Assembly: GCA_945492935.1 (NCBI GenBank) | Contig: CALYVE010000107.1 | Location: 1-6,392, forward strand | Source: an uncultured Lachnospiraceae bacterium | GTDB taxonomy: Bacteria; Bacillota; Clostridia; Lachnospirales; Lachnospiraceae | Length of the DNA: 6,392 nucleotides | Direction: 5' to 3' | Part shown: one piece after another, positions 6,178-6,392 of the stretch | Numbering within the stretch: position 1 is the stretch's first letter | Layout: each line of letters opens with the position of its first letter | Position numbers and translations under genes: made by a program | Notes under the pieces: model-generated | Databases searched by the model: none | The model's input: only the letters and a program-made list of their open reading frames with translations | What the model was told of the DNA's origin: nothing

Positions 6178-6392
6178 ATGGTTAGTTTATTTTTGACATT
6201 TCTAAAAATCGGTGCATTTACATTTGGTGGCGGATATGCGATGATTGCCCTTCTTGAAGATGAGCTTGTCCGAACAAAGCAATGGATACAAAAGGAAGAA
6301 TTTCTGGATATCATTACAATCGCGGAGTCGACTCCGGGACCGATTGCAATAAACTGTGCAACCTTTATAGGGTACAAACGTCATGGCGTGGC
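6178..6392 (+). CDS. Chromate transporter family (CHR) protein, 3' end cut by window
   Basis: The first 71 codons of a gene that runs off the right edge. The N-terminus carries the CHR family marks: a first membrane segment with GAFTFGGGYAMIALLEDEL (12-30), the Trp of the RTKQW stretch (Trp36), the EEFLDIITIAE segment (40-50) and the conserved TPGPIAINCATFIGY (52-66). The family includes chromate exporters such as ChrA, but most members in anaerobes have no proven substrate, so chromate export should not be assumed. Many Gram-positive bacteria encode two adjacent half-size CHR proteins of about 180-200 residues; the fragment cannot show whether this is one. The ATG follows a modest AAAAGG (6163-6168) nine bases upstream, and only 22 bases separate it from the preceding membrane protein gene, so it may be read from the same transcript. 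Confidence 0.92.
   Translation, partial: MVSLFLTFLKIGAFTFGGGYAMIALLEDELVRTKQWIQKEEFLDIITIAESTPGPIAINCATFIGYKRHGV

Overview
The window looks like a chromosomal segment of a low-GC Gram-positive anaerobe, most probably a Clostridia member close to Lachnospiraceae. This placement is inferred from AT-rich intergenic DNA, strong AGGAG-type ribosome binding sites, a lipoprotein with a classic LSGC lipobox, and an anaerobe-type biotin synthase. I cannot name the species. There are six genes: two cut by the window edges, one on the minus strand and three forming a tight operon.

Left part (1-2298). The 3' part of an unrecognised secreted lipoprotein gene runs rightward and ends exactly where the leftward biotin synthase gene bioB ends, with no gap between the two stop codons. 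bioB has its own well-formed promoter, and a 35-bp BirA-type inverted repeat abuts its -10 box and covers the expected transcription start. This is the expected arrangement for biotin-dependent repression. The BioB protein has the radical SAM cysteines but a cysteine set around the auxiliary cluster site that differs from the E. coli enzyme.

Middle (2299-2878). This 580-nt stretch has no convincing gene. It holds the bioB leader, operator and promoter. An island of clearly higher GC (roughly 52% against about 25% on each side) follows at about 2565-2735, rich in nested and alternative hairpins. I read it as a structured RNA or a palindromic intergenic repeat. A weak terminator-like hairpin with six T follows, and then the start of the next operon. 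The island is the least explained part of the window.

Right part (2879-6392). A MoxR-family AAA+ ATPase, a DUF58 protein and a polytopic membrane protein with a DUF4129-like tail are packed with 0-nt and 11-nt overlapping junctions, so they are almost certainly one operon. This is the widespread MoxR-DUF58-transglutaminase module, but here the third protein has no room for the transglutaminase domain. Such modules are thought to act as ATP-driven, membrane-associated chaperone or assembly systems; the actual target here is unknown. Twenty-two bases later a chromate-transporter-family gene begins and runs off the window edge, possibly on the same transcript.

I saw no complete insertion sequence, CRISPR array, tRNA or rRNA. 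The conserved genes are ordinary families; the novelty candidates are the structured island, the transglutaminase-less module and the BioB cysteine pattern.
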